From Candidatus Parvarchaeota archaeon (GTDB lineage: Archaea; Micrarchaeota; Micrarchaeia; Anstonellales; VGKX01), in NCBI GenBank assembly GCA_016866895.1, contig VGKX01000009.1:1-15864 (forward strand): a DNA stretch of 15,864 bases, given 5' to 3'. A program made the translations under genes and the position numbers. The notes beneath the pieces were generated by a model, which was not told the DNA's origin, ran no database searches, and was given only the letters and a program-made list of their open reading frames with translations. This document shows, one piece after another, positions 5,878-13,436 of the stretch. The stretch's first letter is position 1, and each line of letters opens with the position of its first letter.

Positions 5878-7080
5878 CTAAACCAGGATGCCATATCCGC
5901 AAAGCCGCCAGCGCTGGCCAATCCTGCGCGAAAGTGCCAATTTTGACTTGGGGCTTGCGCAAATGGGCCTTTTTAGCTTGAGGTAAAGCCTGTTGGCCTT
6001 TGTCTTTAACACAAGCCCGATTGTGGTTGCTGTTCCAACCGAGAGGACTACTGGGTCATTAGGCTTGAATGGAACATTCTCAAACTCGGTTCTTTTAAGC
6101 AGAGAAGGCTCCACTTCTATCTCAGATTTGACATCGGGAAGGCTTCCTGGATGCCCGACCAGGTTGCCGACAAGTGTGTCTGATTTTGTTATTGAAGGGT
6201 CGAGAGTTGTGCCAATTCCGATAAGGCCGCCTGGACCGACTGACTGCACAGACTCCTCCGAGCAATGGAGCTCGGACACACTTAGTATCACCGGTTCAAC
6301 GGATTCAGAATCCTTGAGCTTTTTTGTGATTCCAGGCCTAAGCTCTATTGTGTCGCCCACCTTTAGGGACCCCTGAATAAGCGAGCCGCCTATGACACCG
6401 CCTTTGATTGATTCAATGCTTGAACCTGGCTTGTTGATGTCAAATGAGCGTGTTACATACATGAGAGGCTTTGCGGCCTGGCTTCTTTTAGGGGTTTTTA
6501 CATATTCCTCAATTGCTTCAATAACCGAGTCCAAATTAACATTATTATTTGCAGAAATCGGTATTACTGGGGCGTTTTGGGCAACAGTGCCTTTGGTGAA
6601 GTTTTTTATTTGCTTGTAGTTTTCCATGGCCTTTTCTTTTGATACTAGGTCAACTTTATTTTGGATTATCACTATGTTTTTTATTCCTAGGATTTCGATA
6701 ACGCTCATGTGCTCTGCCGTCTGTGGCTGCGGACAATGCTCGTTTGCTGCAATCACAAGAATTGCCCCGTCAATGATGCTTGAGGCGGATATTGCAGTTG
6801 TCATAAGCGTTTCATGCCCTGGCGCATCAAGGAACGACACCCTTCTCAAAAGCTTGCTTTTTGATTTGCAGGAAGGGCACTCCTCCTTGGCGCTAAACAC
6901 CGCAGGTTTGCACTTGAGGCACTTGTAGAAGGAGGCGTCTGCATAGCCAATCTTGATTGTTATGCCTCGCTTTAGCTCTTCAGAGTGCGTGTCAGTCCAC
7001 TTGCCAGTAAGCATGCGCGTAAGGCTTGTCTTGCCATGGTCCACATGGCCAAGCATTCCGATATTCACTTCTGCTTGCAA
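5878..7080 (-). CDS. eif2g: Translation initiation factor aIF2, gamma subunit
   Basis: This is the GTPase core of archaeal IF2, which carries initiator Met-tRNA to the small ribosomal subunit. About 400 residues are normal length. Visible parts are G1 GHVDHGKT (11-18), switch I RGITIKIGYAD, a zinc knuckle with two C-x2-C pairs (CLKC and CPSC), G3 DAPGHE, G4 NKVD and G5 ISA. The two beta-barrel domains follow, and the end RRIGQRWRLCGYGILV is typical. I place the start at TTG 7080 because the family begins just before EVNIG and an AAGGCGAT site lies 3 nt upstream (7084-7091). A GTG at 7119 in the same frame is the alternative. It follows eS6, a pairing common in archaea, and ends in TAG 43 bp before the permease. 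Confidence 0.95.
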   Translation of the reverse strand: MQAEVNIGMLGHVDHGKTSLTRMLTGKWTDTHSEELKRGITIKIGYADASFYKCLKCKPAVFSAKEECPSCKSKSKLLRRVSFLDAPGHETLMTTAISASSIIDGAILVIAANEHCPQPQTAEHMSVIEILGIKNIVIIQNKVDLVSKEKAMENYKQIKNFTKGTVAQNAPVIPISANNNVNLDSVIEAIEEYVKTPKRSQAAKPLMYVTRSFDINKPGSSIESIKGGVIGGSLIQGSLKVGDTIELRPGITKKLKDSESVEPVILSVSELHCSEESVQSVGPGGLIGIGTTLDPSITKSDTLVGNLVGHPGSLPDVKSEIEVEPSLLKRTEFENVPFKPNDPVVLSVGTATTIGLVLKTKANRLYLKLKRPICASPKSKLALSRRIGQRWRLCGYGILV

Positions 7081-7142
7081 TAAATCGCCTTTGCAATTAT
7101 CCTGATGGCAATGGCGCACTTTGGCACATGCCGCGCTTCCTT

Positions 7143-7544
7143 TTACTTCTTTTCCTTTTTCTCCTCCTTTTTCTCTGCTTTCGGGAATGTGGTTTCAAGC
7201 GGCGTTGCGCCAGCTGCCTTCACTTTGGTATTAATCTGGACGATTTGGGAATCCACAGTATTTCCGTGGACCGTTTTCCTTGACCTCTGGCCTTTGTGGC
7301 TTGGCCTAAACCCGGGCCCTTGCGTAAGCACAATTCTTGCCCTTCTGCCGCCGCTGACATCATTCCTCATCGGAAAACCTGAAATGTCAGAACCGCCGGT
7401 TATTTCAAGGGTATAGCCTGCGGCCCCGATTATGCCGCCCTCTATTTCATCGCCTATTTTTTTTCCGTATAGCTGGGGCTCCTTGTCTTTTGCAAGCTCT
7501 GCCTGGTAGGACTTTCCGCTTTTCTCGCTTATCACTATTTTCAT
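7143..7544 (-). CDS. rps6e: Small ribosomal subunit protein eS6
   Basis: This is the archaeal/eukaryal S6e protein of the 30S subunit, 133 residues, as expected for the short archaeal form. The conserved body is clear: MKIVISEKSGKSYQ at the start, GDEIEGG, GYTLEITGGSDISGFPMR and RKTVHGN. The tail from residue 120 is almost only Lys and Glu. GGGTGTTAAC directly before the ATG gives the ribosome site. It is the first gene of the unit that continues into aIF2-gamma. It ends in TAA. Confidence 0.95.
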   Translation of the reverse strand: MKIVISEKSGKSYQAELAKDKEPQLYGKKIGDEIEGGIIGAAGYTLEITGGSDISGFPMRNDVSGGRRARIVLTQGPGFRPSHKGQRSRKTVHGNTVDSQIVQINTKVKAAGATPLETTFPKAEKKEEKKEKK

Positions 7545-7574
7545 GTTAACACCCGAGCCGATGTTTCAGACTCA

Positions 7575-7640
7575 GCAATTTATTTTTTCTCAGTCTTTGA
7601 AGAAAGAGGATTTAATATTCCACATTTTGATTTATAAAAC
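7575..7640 (-). promoter_or_regulatory. Promoter region of the eS6 / aIF2-gamma unit
   Basis: Two TATA-like boxes face the minus strand. TTTTATAAAT near 7629-7640 would start RNA near 7608 (leader about 64 nt). AAAAAATAAATT near 7575-7589 would start it near 7555, just ahead of the ribosome site. Which is used cannot be told. Confidence 0.45.
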
Positions 7641-7659
7641 TTGGGTTGTTAGAGCTTTG

Positions 7660-7701
7660 CCAAAATAAAGAAAAATAGTGGCAGGGTGCCCATCCCTGCC
7701 A
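7660..7701 (-). terminator. Hairpin plus T-tract terminator after the DUF350-like gene
   Basis: On the minus strand TGGCAGGG (7701-7694) and CCCTGCCA (7686-7679) form a perfect 8-bp stem with a 7-nt loop, followed by CTATTTTTCTTTATTTT. It lies 18 bp past the stop at 7719 and resembles a bacterial intrinsic terminator. Confidence 0.7.
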
Positions 7702-7718
7702 ATGCCTTTTCAAAGTTC

Positions 7719-8252
7719 CTAAAAGCCAAATAGAGCTGCGATTGCCTTGGCATCAAGCGTTTTTGCAATTCCAGCAACCCCTGCCTGGACAACAAAGGAT
7801 ACGGAAAACAGCACCGATGCCATCAGTATCGCCACAGCCACGTTGCCATTGTTGATTTCCTTCCATTCGTCTATCTCCTTTGTTATCTTGTCAAGGATTA
7901 TGATGGCAAGGTAAATGGCTATTATCGCAACAACGACGCCAATTACTAGGTTGACGATTCCTATTCCAAAAGCAAGCAACAGCGCGACTGTTGTCATGCC
8001 CGGGGTTATTGAGCCAGTCAGGGACCAAATGCCCGACTGGACAACGTTCGCGATGGAGAGAATTACTGCGCCAAGAAGTATGCCCACCGCCACATTTCCC
8101 TTTTTGAGTTCTTTCATTTCATCTGTCCTTTTGGTTATCTTGTCAAAGGTCTTCAGGCCCAGATATATGGATGCCATTGAAATTACAAGCCCGATGACAA
8201 GCTGCAATATTCCCAGAACTACGCCTGTTGAAATCTCGGTTATTCCTCCCAC
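7719..8252 (-). CDS. Duplicated DUF350-like four-helix membrane protein
   Basis: This 177-residue integral membrane protein is made of two copies of one two-helix unit. Residues 14-75 and 98-159 align without gaps at 32 of 62 identical positions, sharing LVIG, IYL, DKITK-x2-DE-x-KE, GNVAV-x-IL and VVQ-x-G. The pattern of helix, charged DKITK loop, GNVAVAI and helix is that of the DUF350/UPF0719 family, whose role is unknown. I start at GTG 8252 because GGAAGGTGAT (8256-8265) lies just upstream. A TTG at 8267 would overlap that ribosome site. It has its own promoter side (a TTTAAATAC-type box near 8325-8333) and its own terminator, so it is a single-gene unit. It ends in TAG. The family call is from memory of the motif. 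Confidence 0.8.
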   Translation of the reverse strand: MGGITEISTGVVLGILQLVIGLVISMASIYLGLKTFDKITKRTDEMKELKKGNVAVGILLGAVILSIANVVQSGIWSLTGSITPGMTTVALLLAFGIGIVNLVIGVVVAIIAIYLAIIILDKITKEIDEWKEINNGNVAVAILMASVLFSVSFVVQAGVAGIAKTLDAKAIAALFGF

Positions 8253-8255
8253 CGT

Positions 8256-8265
8256 ATCACCTTCC
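8256..8265 (-). promoter_or_regulatory. Ribosome binding site deciding the DUF350-like start
   Basis: GGAAGGTGAT on the minus strand is an almost full match to the archaeal consensus and ends 3 nt before GTG 8252. Confidence 0.6.
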
Positions 8266-8366
8266 AATCTGCATATTGCTTAAACTAGAACTAAACAAAG
8301 TGGCTAGTAATATTTTGCTTCCCCTTTAAATACTTCACTGAAAAATACGGGCCTGTTTTCCCATTC

Positions 8367-8690
8367 CTAATCTTTTTTTAGCTTGAGTATGGCCTGTGCC
8401 ATGTCGCCGCCTGATTCTAAAAGCGCTTCCCTGGCCTGTTTTTCGCTTGCGCCAGTCTGTTCCATAACAAGCTGCAGGTCCTGCTGCGATATGCTTGCCT
8501 CCCTTAAGACAGTTCCTGCTATCTGGTAGGAGGTTTGTCCCTGCATTACGATTTGTGTAACCTGGGGGTTGGTTATTATGATGTTCTCCCCCTCGCATTC
8601 AATGAGGACTTTTTTTGCAGCTATTTCCTTGTTTTCAATGCCCATCTGCTGCATCATTTTTTTAACGGACTTGGGGTCAAAGCCCATCAT
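8367..8690 (-). CDS. nac: Nascent polypeptide-associated complex protein (NAC)
   Basis: This is the archaeal homologue of alpha-NAC, a ribosome-bound chaperone that forms a homodimer and contacts emerging chains. Of 107 residues, about 18-65 form the NAC beta-barrel (KKVLIECEGENIIITNPQVTQI and QTSYQIAG) and about 72-105 a UBA domain (DLQLVMEQTGASEKQAREALLESGGDMAQAILKL). ATG 8690 is chosen because AGGTGGG (8695-8701) sits 4 nt upstream; a GTG at 8699 is in frame but overlaps that site. It is the last gene of the uS15-eS1-NAC series, 33 bp after eS1, which fits co-production with ribosomes. It ends in TAG. Confidence 0.94.
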   Translation of the reverse strand: MMGFDPKSVKKMMQQMGIENKEIAAKKVLIECEGENIIITNPQVTQIVMQGQTSYQIAGTVLREASISQQDLQLVMEQTGASEKQAREALLESGGDMAQAILKLKKD

Positions 8691-8723
8691 AGCGCCCACC
8701 TGCCTGTCTGCCCTACCTGCCTC

Positions 8724-9341
8724 TCAGTCCTTTTTCTTGGCTTGGATGGTTTGGGTTTTGTGTATCTCGATTTTCTTTATTGGCGAAACTTTTTTTATCC
8801 TTGAATATATCTTTTGGGAAAGTTTCCCAAACAGTATATCCTGGACAAACTGGTTGAAATCAGCGTTTGCAGCATAGGACTTGACTTCTTCCTGTATCAT
8901 TGCCCTCAACGAGGATTTGGCCCTGTCCGAAACCCGGACGGCAGTGACTACTGTTGATTTTACCCTGATTTTCCGCCCGTCCTTGGTTGCCACGTCGGCA
9001 ACATTATTGATTACAGACCTGCGCCTTCTGGCAAGCGTGCGAATGTAGGCAGGAGCAAGCTCGTGGCCGACATATTCCGTGTGCGCGCTCTTGCCCTTCA
9101 CATCGTTGACCTTGAAGTAGATTGCAGTGTAAGCCCCCGACATGCTTAGCGCACCTGTAAGGTCGCTAAGGTTTGCCTTCACCTTGCGCCCAAGCAGATT
9201 GGCTTCATCGGAGCTTACCAGCTGGCCTATCTCCTTGCTGTTGAATATTTCAGGCGCAATTACCGTGTACCAGGACTTTGTTTTCCAGGTGTCGATTACC
9301 TTGCCCTTTGATTTTTTTGCCTGTTGCTGCACTTCCGCCAT
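8724..9341 (-). CDS. rps3ae: Small ribosomal subunit protein eS1 (S3Ae)
   Basis: This is a 30S protein shared by archaea and eukaryotes and located near the mRNA exit side. Its 205 residues match the family: WKTKSWYTVIAPEIFNSKEIG near residues 19-40, GRKVKANLSDLTG, ELAPAYIRTLARRRRSVI, and the C-terminal DILFGKLSQKIYSRIKKVSPIKK. The start is ATG 9341, with the AGGTGAT site 5 nt before it. It follows uS15 by 28 bp and precedes NAC by 33 bp. It ends in TGA. Confidence 0.95.
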   Translation of the reverse strand: MAEVQQQAKKSKGKVIDTWKTKSWYTVIAPEIFNSKEIGQLVSSDEANLLGRKVKANLSDLTGALSMSGAYTAIYFKVNDVKGKSAHTEYVGHELAPAYIRTLARRRRSVINNVADVATKDGRKIRVKSTVVTAVRVSDRAKSSLRAMIQEEVKSYAANADFNQFVQDILFGKLSQKIYSRIKKVSPIKKIEIHKTQTIQAKKKD

Positions 9342-9369
9342 CAAAAATCACCTGTGGGATAATAGTCGT

Positions 9370-9825
9370 TTACTTTACAAGCAATGCGGCCTTTTCAGGC
9401 TCGTATATCCATCCATCCGGCAGCTTGCCGCTGTTGCCGTAGTACTTGACAAGCCTGTTGATTTTGGATTCAATATGCCTTAGCTTGACTTTGTTGTGGT
9501 TGTCCTGCTTGTTTGCGCCAAGATGCTTCCTGACATTGACGGCGCGCCTGATAAGCGACAGGAGATCCTCCGGGTATTCAAGTTTCTGCCCGGATGCCTT
9601 CACGATTTTTGTGATGCTCTTGCCTGCAACATTGCGCACAGAAGGGACACCGTAGACATCTCGGAGTTTCTGCCCAATCTGGGCAATCTCCATGCCCTCC
9701 TTCCTCAGCTTCATCACAAGGTCCTCCACCTCGTGGGCCGAGTAGCCGACCCATTCAGGGGAAGTCTTGTTGGCAGGCTTTTTTGAGCCTGACTTGCCGT
9801 GCTTTTTTGAATGCAAACGTGCCAT
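9370..9825 (-). CDS. rps15: Small ribosomal subunit protein uS15, archaeal type
   Basis: This is a primary 16S rRNA-binding protein. At 151 residues it is the long archaeal/eukaryal form, with an N-terminal extension (MARLHSKKHGKSGSKKP, then WVGYSAHEVEDLVMKLRKEG) that bacterial S15 lacks. The rRNA-binding part (HLGANKQDNHNKVKLRHIESKINRLVKYY) is intact. AAGGTGG lies 5 nt before the ATG. It begins 17 bp after the upstream pyrophosphatase gene, so they are almost surely co-transcribed. It ends in TAA. Confidence 0.95.
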   Translation of the reverse strand: MARLHSKKHGKSGSKKPANKTSPEWVGYSAHEVEDLVMKLRKEGMEIAQIGQKLRDVYGVPSVRNVAGKSITKIVKASGQKLEYPEDLLSLIRRAVNVRKHLGANKQDNHNKVKLRHIESKINRLVKYYGNSGKLPDGWIYEPEKAALLVK

Positions 9826-9842
9826 TTATCCACCTTCCTATC

Positions 9843-10406
9843 TCATTTTTTATTTATGAATTCTGCAAGCTTAGACAGCGCCTTTGACCTGTGCGAAACC
9901 TTTGCTTTTTCAATTTTGTCCTGTGCAAATGTCATTTTTGACCCGCTTGGAATAAAAATCGGGTCAAATCCAAAACCCGATTTTCCCAATTCCGTACGCG
10001 ATATTTTGCCCTTGCACCTGCCTGAAAAAACCCTTATTGACTTTCCAGTGCAATGTGCGATTGAGCACCTGAATTCAGCCTTCCGGTTATTGCAACCTGA
10101 CAAAAGCTTCAGAATGCCCGAGCACCCCAACTTCCCCAATGCAAACTTGGAGTAAGCGCAAGGAAATCCATTAAGGCTGTGGATGTACAACCCAGAATCT
10201 TCAACAAAGAAAGCGGCTTTGTATTTGCCTGATTGTTGCATTGCAGATTCTCTTGCTACCTCTGCAACATCCTCCGACCGTATCTCGTTTGCCTTGCCAG
10301 GCGCTTGTTTTATTATTATCCCATGCTGCTTTAAAAAGTTATGCGCCTCCCTGAATTTATGCGCGTTTGAGGTTGCAAATATAAGCCTTTCTGCAATTTT
10401 TGCCAT
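9843..10406 (-). CDS. rdgB: XTP/dITP pyrophosphatase (HAM1/RdgB family)
   Basis: This cytoplasmic house-cleaning enzyme hydrolyses dITP, ITP and XTP to the monophosphates and so keeps deaminated purines out of DNA and RNA. The product is 187 residues, normal length. The substrate-binding SNAHK is at residues 13-17, the catalytic Asp70 in VEDSGLYI, SGFGFDPIF at 143-151 and SHRSKAL at 171-177. The usual GxPG before the tyrosine is FPCAYS here, a mild departure. The start is ATG 10406 with an AGGTGT site 7 nt upstream. It follows the small membrane gene by 104 bp and abuts uS15. It ends in TGA. Confidence 0.93.
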   Translation of the reverse strand: MAKIAERLIFATSNAHKFREAHNFLKQHGIIIKQAPGKANEIRSEDVAEVARESAMQQSGKYKAAFFVEDSGLYIHSLNGFPCAYSKFALGKLGCSGILKLLSGCNNRKAEFRCSIAHCTGKSIRVFSGRCKGKISRTELGKSGFGFDPIFIPSGSKMTFAQDKIEKAKVSHRSKALSKLAEFINKK

Positions 10407-10510
10407 AAATTCTACACCTAATCAATCGAAGTTCGCAATTTCATTACTCTGGTGAGTTTATTCATTACGGTTTAATCAGTTGGCTTGGGCAGTTTTCTTA
10501 CAATTTGCTT

Positions 10511-10774
10511 TCATTGGGCATGGAAATAAAAATAACTATAAGAAATGGCAACAAAAAGCAGCCAGCACATGAACGAATAGATGGCGATTATATTTGTTTC
10601 AAGGCTTGAGAATGCAAGCAGCCCGACTGCAATTACAAGCGCACAGGGGGTTGCGACGCTTATTGATTTTGCAAAGTCGAGCTTTCGGCTTATGCTGCTG
10701 CCTTTCCCAGGCTGGTTTTTAGAGGATGAGGGAGCTGCCTTTTTGCCTCCCTGAATTTTTCCTTCCGTCTCCAT
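10511..10774 (-). CDS. Small two-helix membrane protein, unknown function
   Basis: I do not recognise this 87-residue protein. Residues 1-36 are polar and rich in Lys, Ser and Gly, probably flexible and cytoplasmic. Residues about 38-57 and 61-84 are hydrophobic helices joined by a very short turn (LETN), and the C-terminus is aromatic (YSYFYFHAQ). The gene is supported by its place in the series, 23 bp after valS, and by an AAGTGGTTTT ribosome-site-like stretch before ATG 10774. It ends in TGA. The basic tail followed by a hairpin of helices would suit a protein that sits near ribosomes or the membrane insertion machinery, but that is speculation. Confidence 0.7.
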   Translation of the reverse strand: METEGKIQGGKKAAPSSSKNQPGKGSSISRKLDFAKSISVATPCALVIAVGLLAFSSLETNIIAIYSFMCWLLFVAISYSYFYFHAQ

Positions 10775-10797
10775 GATAAAACCACTTCAATTATAGA

Positions 10798-13179
10798 TTA
10801 GCTAACTATTTTGAGCTTCAGCTCGCCTGCGGCAAAAGAAACGCTCTTGGCCCCTGTTGTCGCCTTGATTACCTCCAGGCAGGATGCCAAGTCCTCGGGG
10901 CTTGTTATTTGCAGCGACTCGATTGGCGTGTTGAGCGCAAGCTTGTTTGAAGCCTTGAACTGTCGAACCTGCGAGACAATCTGGTTTAAAAGCAAAGAGG
11001 TTTTTTCCGCATCAGGAAAAACAAGCCTGTCATCCTTTGCAGGCCAGGATGACGTGTGGATAGAACCTCCTGAAGCCTTTGCCCCCTCCTGGCCTGAAAA
11101 AATTGTGAATATCTCCTCAGTCACATGTGGCGCTATTGGGGCAAGAAGCTTGATTGTGTTGAGAAGCACGGTGTGCAGTGTGAACTGTGCCGCTCTCTTG
11201 CTGGCGCTGCTTGTGCCTTGCTGGTAAATTCTGTACTTGACATATTCAAGATAAAAATCGCAAACTTCGTGCCAGAAAAATTCCTGCATTGACTTTATTG
11301 CGTGGTGGTATTCGAAATTTTCAAAATCCTCGCTTACCGAATAAATCAGCCCCTGCAGCCTTGAGAGAATCCACCTGTCAACTGTCTCGAGGGATGCCAA
11401 TTCGCTGCCGTCAGGCTCAAAGCCTGAAATTGACTGGCTGGCAAATTTTGCCGCGTTCCAAAGCTTGTTGAGAAAACTTTTCGAATATGTGAGGTCCTGG
11501 TAGGAAAACGGCCTGTCCTTTGCCATTGCCCCCGAAAGGGCTGCCCACTGCCTGACCGAATCGGCATAGTAGTCGTCAATAAGCTTGTCCGGGGCGATTA
11601 TGTTTCCAAGGCTCTTGCTCATTTTTTTCCCGTCCGGGGCAAGCACGTTGCCGTTTAACAAAAGTTCCTTGAAAGGAGGCCTGCCGGCAAGCTGCATGCA
11701 CCTGTAGATTGTGTAGTAGGCCCAAGTCCTGATGATTTCGACTCCTTGCGGCCTGAGGCTGATTGGATAGAATTTTTTAAACATTGATTGGTTGCCTGGC
11801 CAGCCGGATATCACAAGGGGCGTAATGCTTGAGTCTATCCAGCAGTCGCATGTGGAAGATTCGGCAACAAGCGTCTCCCCGCACTCGCAAGCCTTGGCAT
11901 TAGCAAGCGGGGGATTTACCGGAAGCTCATCCAGGCTTGCAGTATAATCCTTGTTGCATTTAGCGCAGTACCAGAATGGAAGGGGGGTTCCAAATACCCT
12001 TTGGCGGGAAATCACCCAGTCCCATTCCACATTGCTTGCCCAGTCCACAAGATGGGAGATTGCAAAGTCTGGAACCCAGCGCATTGTTTTGGCCGCCTCG
12101 ATTATTTCCTTGTCCTTGCCCTTTATTTTTCCAAACCACTGGGTGGAAAGCATTAGCTCGACTGGCTTTTTGCACCTGTCATGGACTTTTACTGCCTGAT
12201 GAAGGGGCTCTATTTTGATGACTTTGCCTTCTTCCCCAAGCCTTTCGATGATTTTCTTTTTTGCCTCAGGGGCTTTGAGCCCATTGAGATAATCAGGCCC
12301 GTTTATAATGCGGCCTGAGGCGTCAAATGCCTCGATTATTGGGAGGCCGTACCTGTACATCCACACAACGTCCATCTTGTCCCCGAAAGTGCACACCATC
12401 AGGGCGCCTGAGCCAAAATTCATGTCCACGTCCTTGTCCGGCATCATTTTGACTTTATTGCCAAGCGGTGTTGTGATTGTCTCATTTGCATAATTCGCAT
12501 ATCTTTTGTCTGTTGGATTAAACAAAACTGCAACGCATGCATGCAGAAGCTCGGCCCTTGAAGTTGCAATCGGTATGGCCTGGCCATTTGGGCCCGTGAA
12601 TTTTAGGAAATTAAGCTGGCTGTCCCGCTCAAGCTCTTCAGTATCTGATTTTGCAAGGGCCGAGCGGCAGTTAGGGCACCAGAAAACCGGGTGCTTTGCC
12701 CTGAAAACAAGCCCTTTTTCATACATCTTGATTAGCGAATGCTGGACTGCCTTGTGGTATTCCGGCGACATTGTCTTGTATTCATATCTCCAGTCTGGCG
12801 AAAAGCCCATGGAGTTCATTTGAGCTTTCATCTTCTCAATGCACGAATTGGTCCATTCTATGCAAAGGCTTCGGAATTCCTCCGGAGGCTTTCTCCCGTA
12901 TTTTTGTTCCACCTTGACTTCAGTTGGAAAGCCCTGGCAGTCCCAGCCTTGCGGGTAATAGACATTGAATCCCTTCATCCGTTTGTAGCGGGCTATGAAA
13001 TCAAAATACGAGTAGGAGAGCACATGGCCCATGTGCAAGTCCCCGGAAGTGAATGGAGGGGGGGTGTCAATGGAATAGATTGGCCTTGAGGAATCAACTT
13101 CATCAAACTTGTAAGTGTCTTTTTCCTTCCAGTATTCCTGCCACTTTATTTCAACTGACCTATTGTAGCGCTCTTCCAT
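10798..13179 (-). CDS. valS: Valyl-tRNA synthetase
   Basis: This class I synthetase attaches valine to tRNA-Val and edits mischarged threonine. Its 793 residues include the first signature PPPFTSGDLHMGH (HMGH at 49-52, a common variant of HIGH), GWDCQGFPTEVKVE as in archaeal ValS, the CP1 editing domain, and KMSKS at 519-523. Zinc-binding pairs are visible (CPNC near residue 170 and CAKC...CECG near 410). The C-terminal part is the anticodon-binding helical domain. ValS rather than IleS or LeuS is chosen from the length and the GWDCQGFPTE segment. The start is ATG 13179; a TTG at 13188 is also in frame. No clear ribosome site precedes it, and an A/T-rich box near 13205-13219 suggests a very short or absent leader. 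It ends in TAA. Confidence 0.93.
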   Translation of the reverse strand: MEERYNRSVEIKWQEYWKEKDTYKFDEVDSSRPIYSIDTPPPFTSGDLHMGHVLSYSYFDFIARYKRMKGFNVYYPQGWDCQGFPTEVKVEQKYGRKPPEEFRSLCIEWTNSCIEKMKAQMNSMGFSPDWRYEYKTMSPEYHKAVQHSLIKMYEKGLVFRAKHPVFWCPNCRSALAKSDTEELERDSQLNFLKFTGPNGQAIPIATSRAELLHACVAVLFNPTDKRYANYANETITTPLGNKVKMMPDKDVDMNFGSGALMVCTFGDKMDVVWMYRYGLPIIEAFDASGRIINGPDYLNGLKAPEAKKKIIERLGEEGKVIKIEPLHQAVKVHDRCKKPVELMLSTQWFGKIKGKDKEIIEAAKTMRWVPDFAISHLVDWASNVEWDWVISRQRVFGTPLPFWYCAKCNKDYTASLDELPVNPPLANAKACECGETLVAESSTCDCWIDSSITPLVISGWPGNQSMFKKFYPISLRPQGVEIIRTWAYYTIYRCMQLAGRPPFKELLLNGNVLAPDGKKMSKSLGNIIAPDKLIDDYYADSVRQWAALSGAMAKDRPFSYQDLTYSKSFLNKLWNAAKFASQSISGFEPDGSELASLETVDRWILSRLQGLIYSVSEDFENFEYHHAIKSMQEFFWHEVCDFYLEYVKYRIYQQGTSSASKRAAQFTLHTVLLNTIKLLAPIAPHVTEEIFTIFSGQEGAKASGGSIHTSSWPAKDDRLVFPDAEKTSLLLNQIVSQVRQFKASNKLALNTPIESLQITSPEDLASCLEVIKATTGAKSVSFAAGELKLKIVS

Positions 13180-13436
13180 CAAAATCAATTGGCATATGCA
13201 GTGAAAATATTTTTTTAAGCTGATGTTTAGACACTAATTTGTGATGCTGGGTTTTTTAAGGCCTTGTTAGATTGGCGCCTGAAAATACCATAATTTAAAA
13301 ACATGTTTAACTATAAAATTAAACAAAATATACGGGATACTGGGCATTTTTACCGCTAATTCGAAGATTCAATTGTTGGAAATCCTAAAGTCAAAAATCG
13401 AGCCTGGCAATTAAGACATGCACTAAGCTGGATTTT
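13180..13436. other. Intergenic region between ttuA and valS
   Basis: These 257 bp are A/T-rich and hold no recognisable gene. On the minus strand, TATA-like boxes near 13208-13219 and 13291-13300 could serve valS. On the plus strand a TATAAAA at 13312-13318 is enclosed by an inverted repeat. No tRNA or C/D-box RNA could be supported. Confidence 0.5.
13305..13324. promoter_or_regulatory. Inverted repeat enclosing a TATA box
   Basis: GTTTAA (13305-13310) and TTAAAC (13319-13324) are exact inverted repeats flanking CTATAAAA. A dimeric regulator bound here would block TBP. A plus-strand start would fall near 13341 but no plus-strand gene follows; on the minus strand the box is a poor match and lies about 130 bp before valS. 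Confidence 0.35.

Noticed and set aside
13200..13282. Possible C/D-box guide RNA on the plus strand
   Set aside because: GTGAAAA, CTGA, GTGATGC and CTGA occur in order, but two boxes are poor and the last guide interval of about 31 nt is too long.
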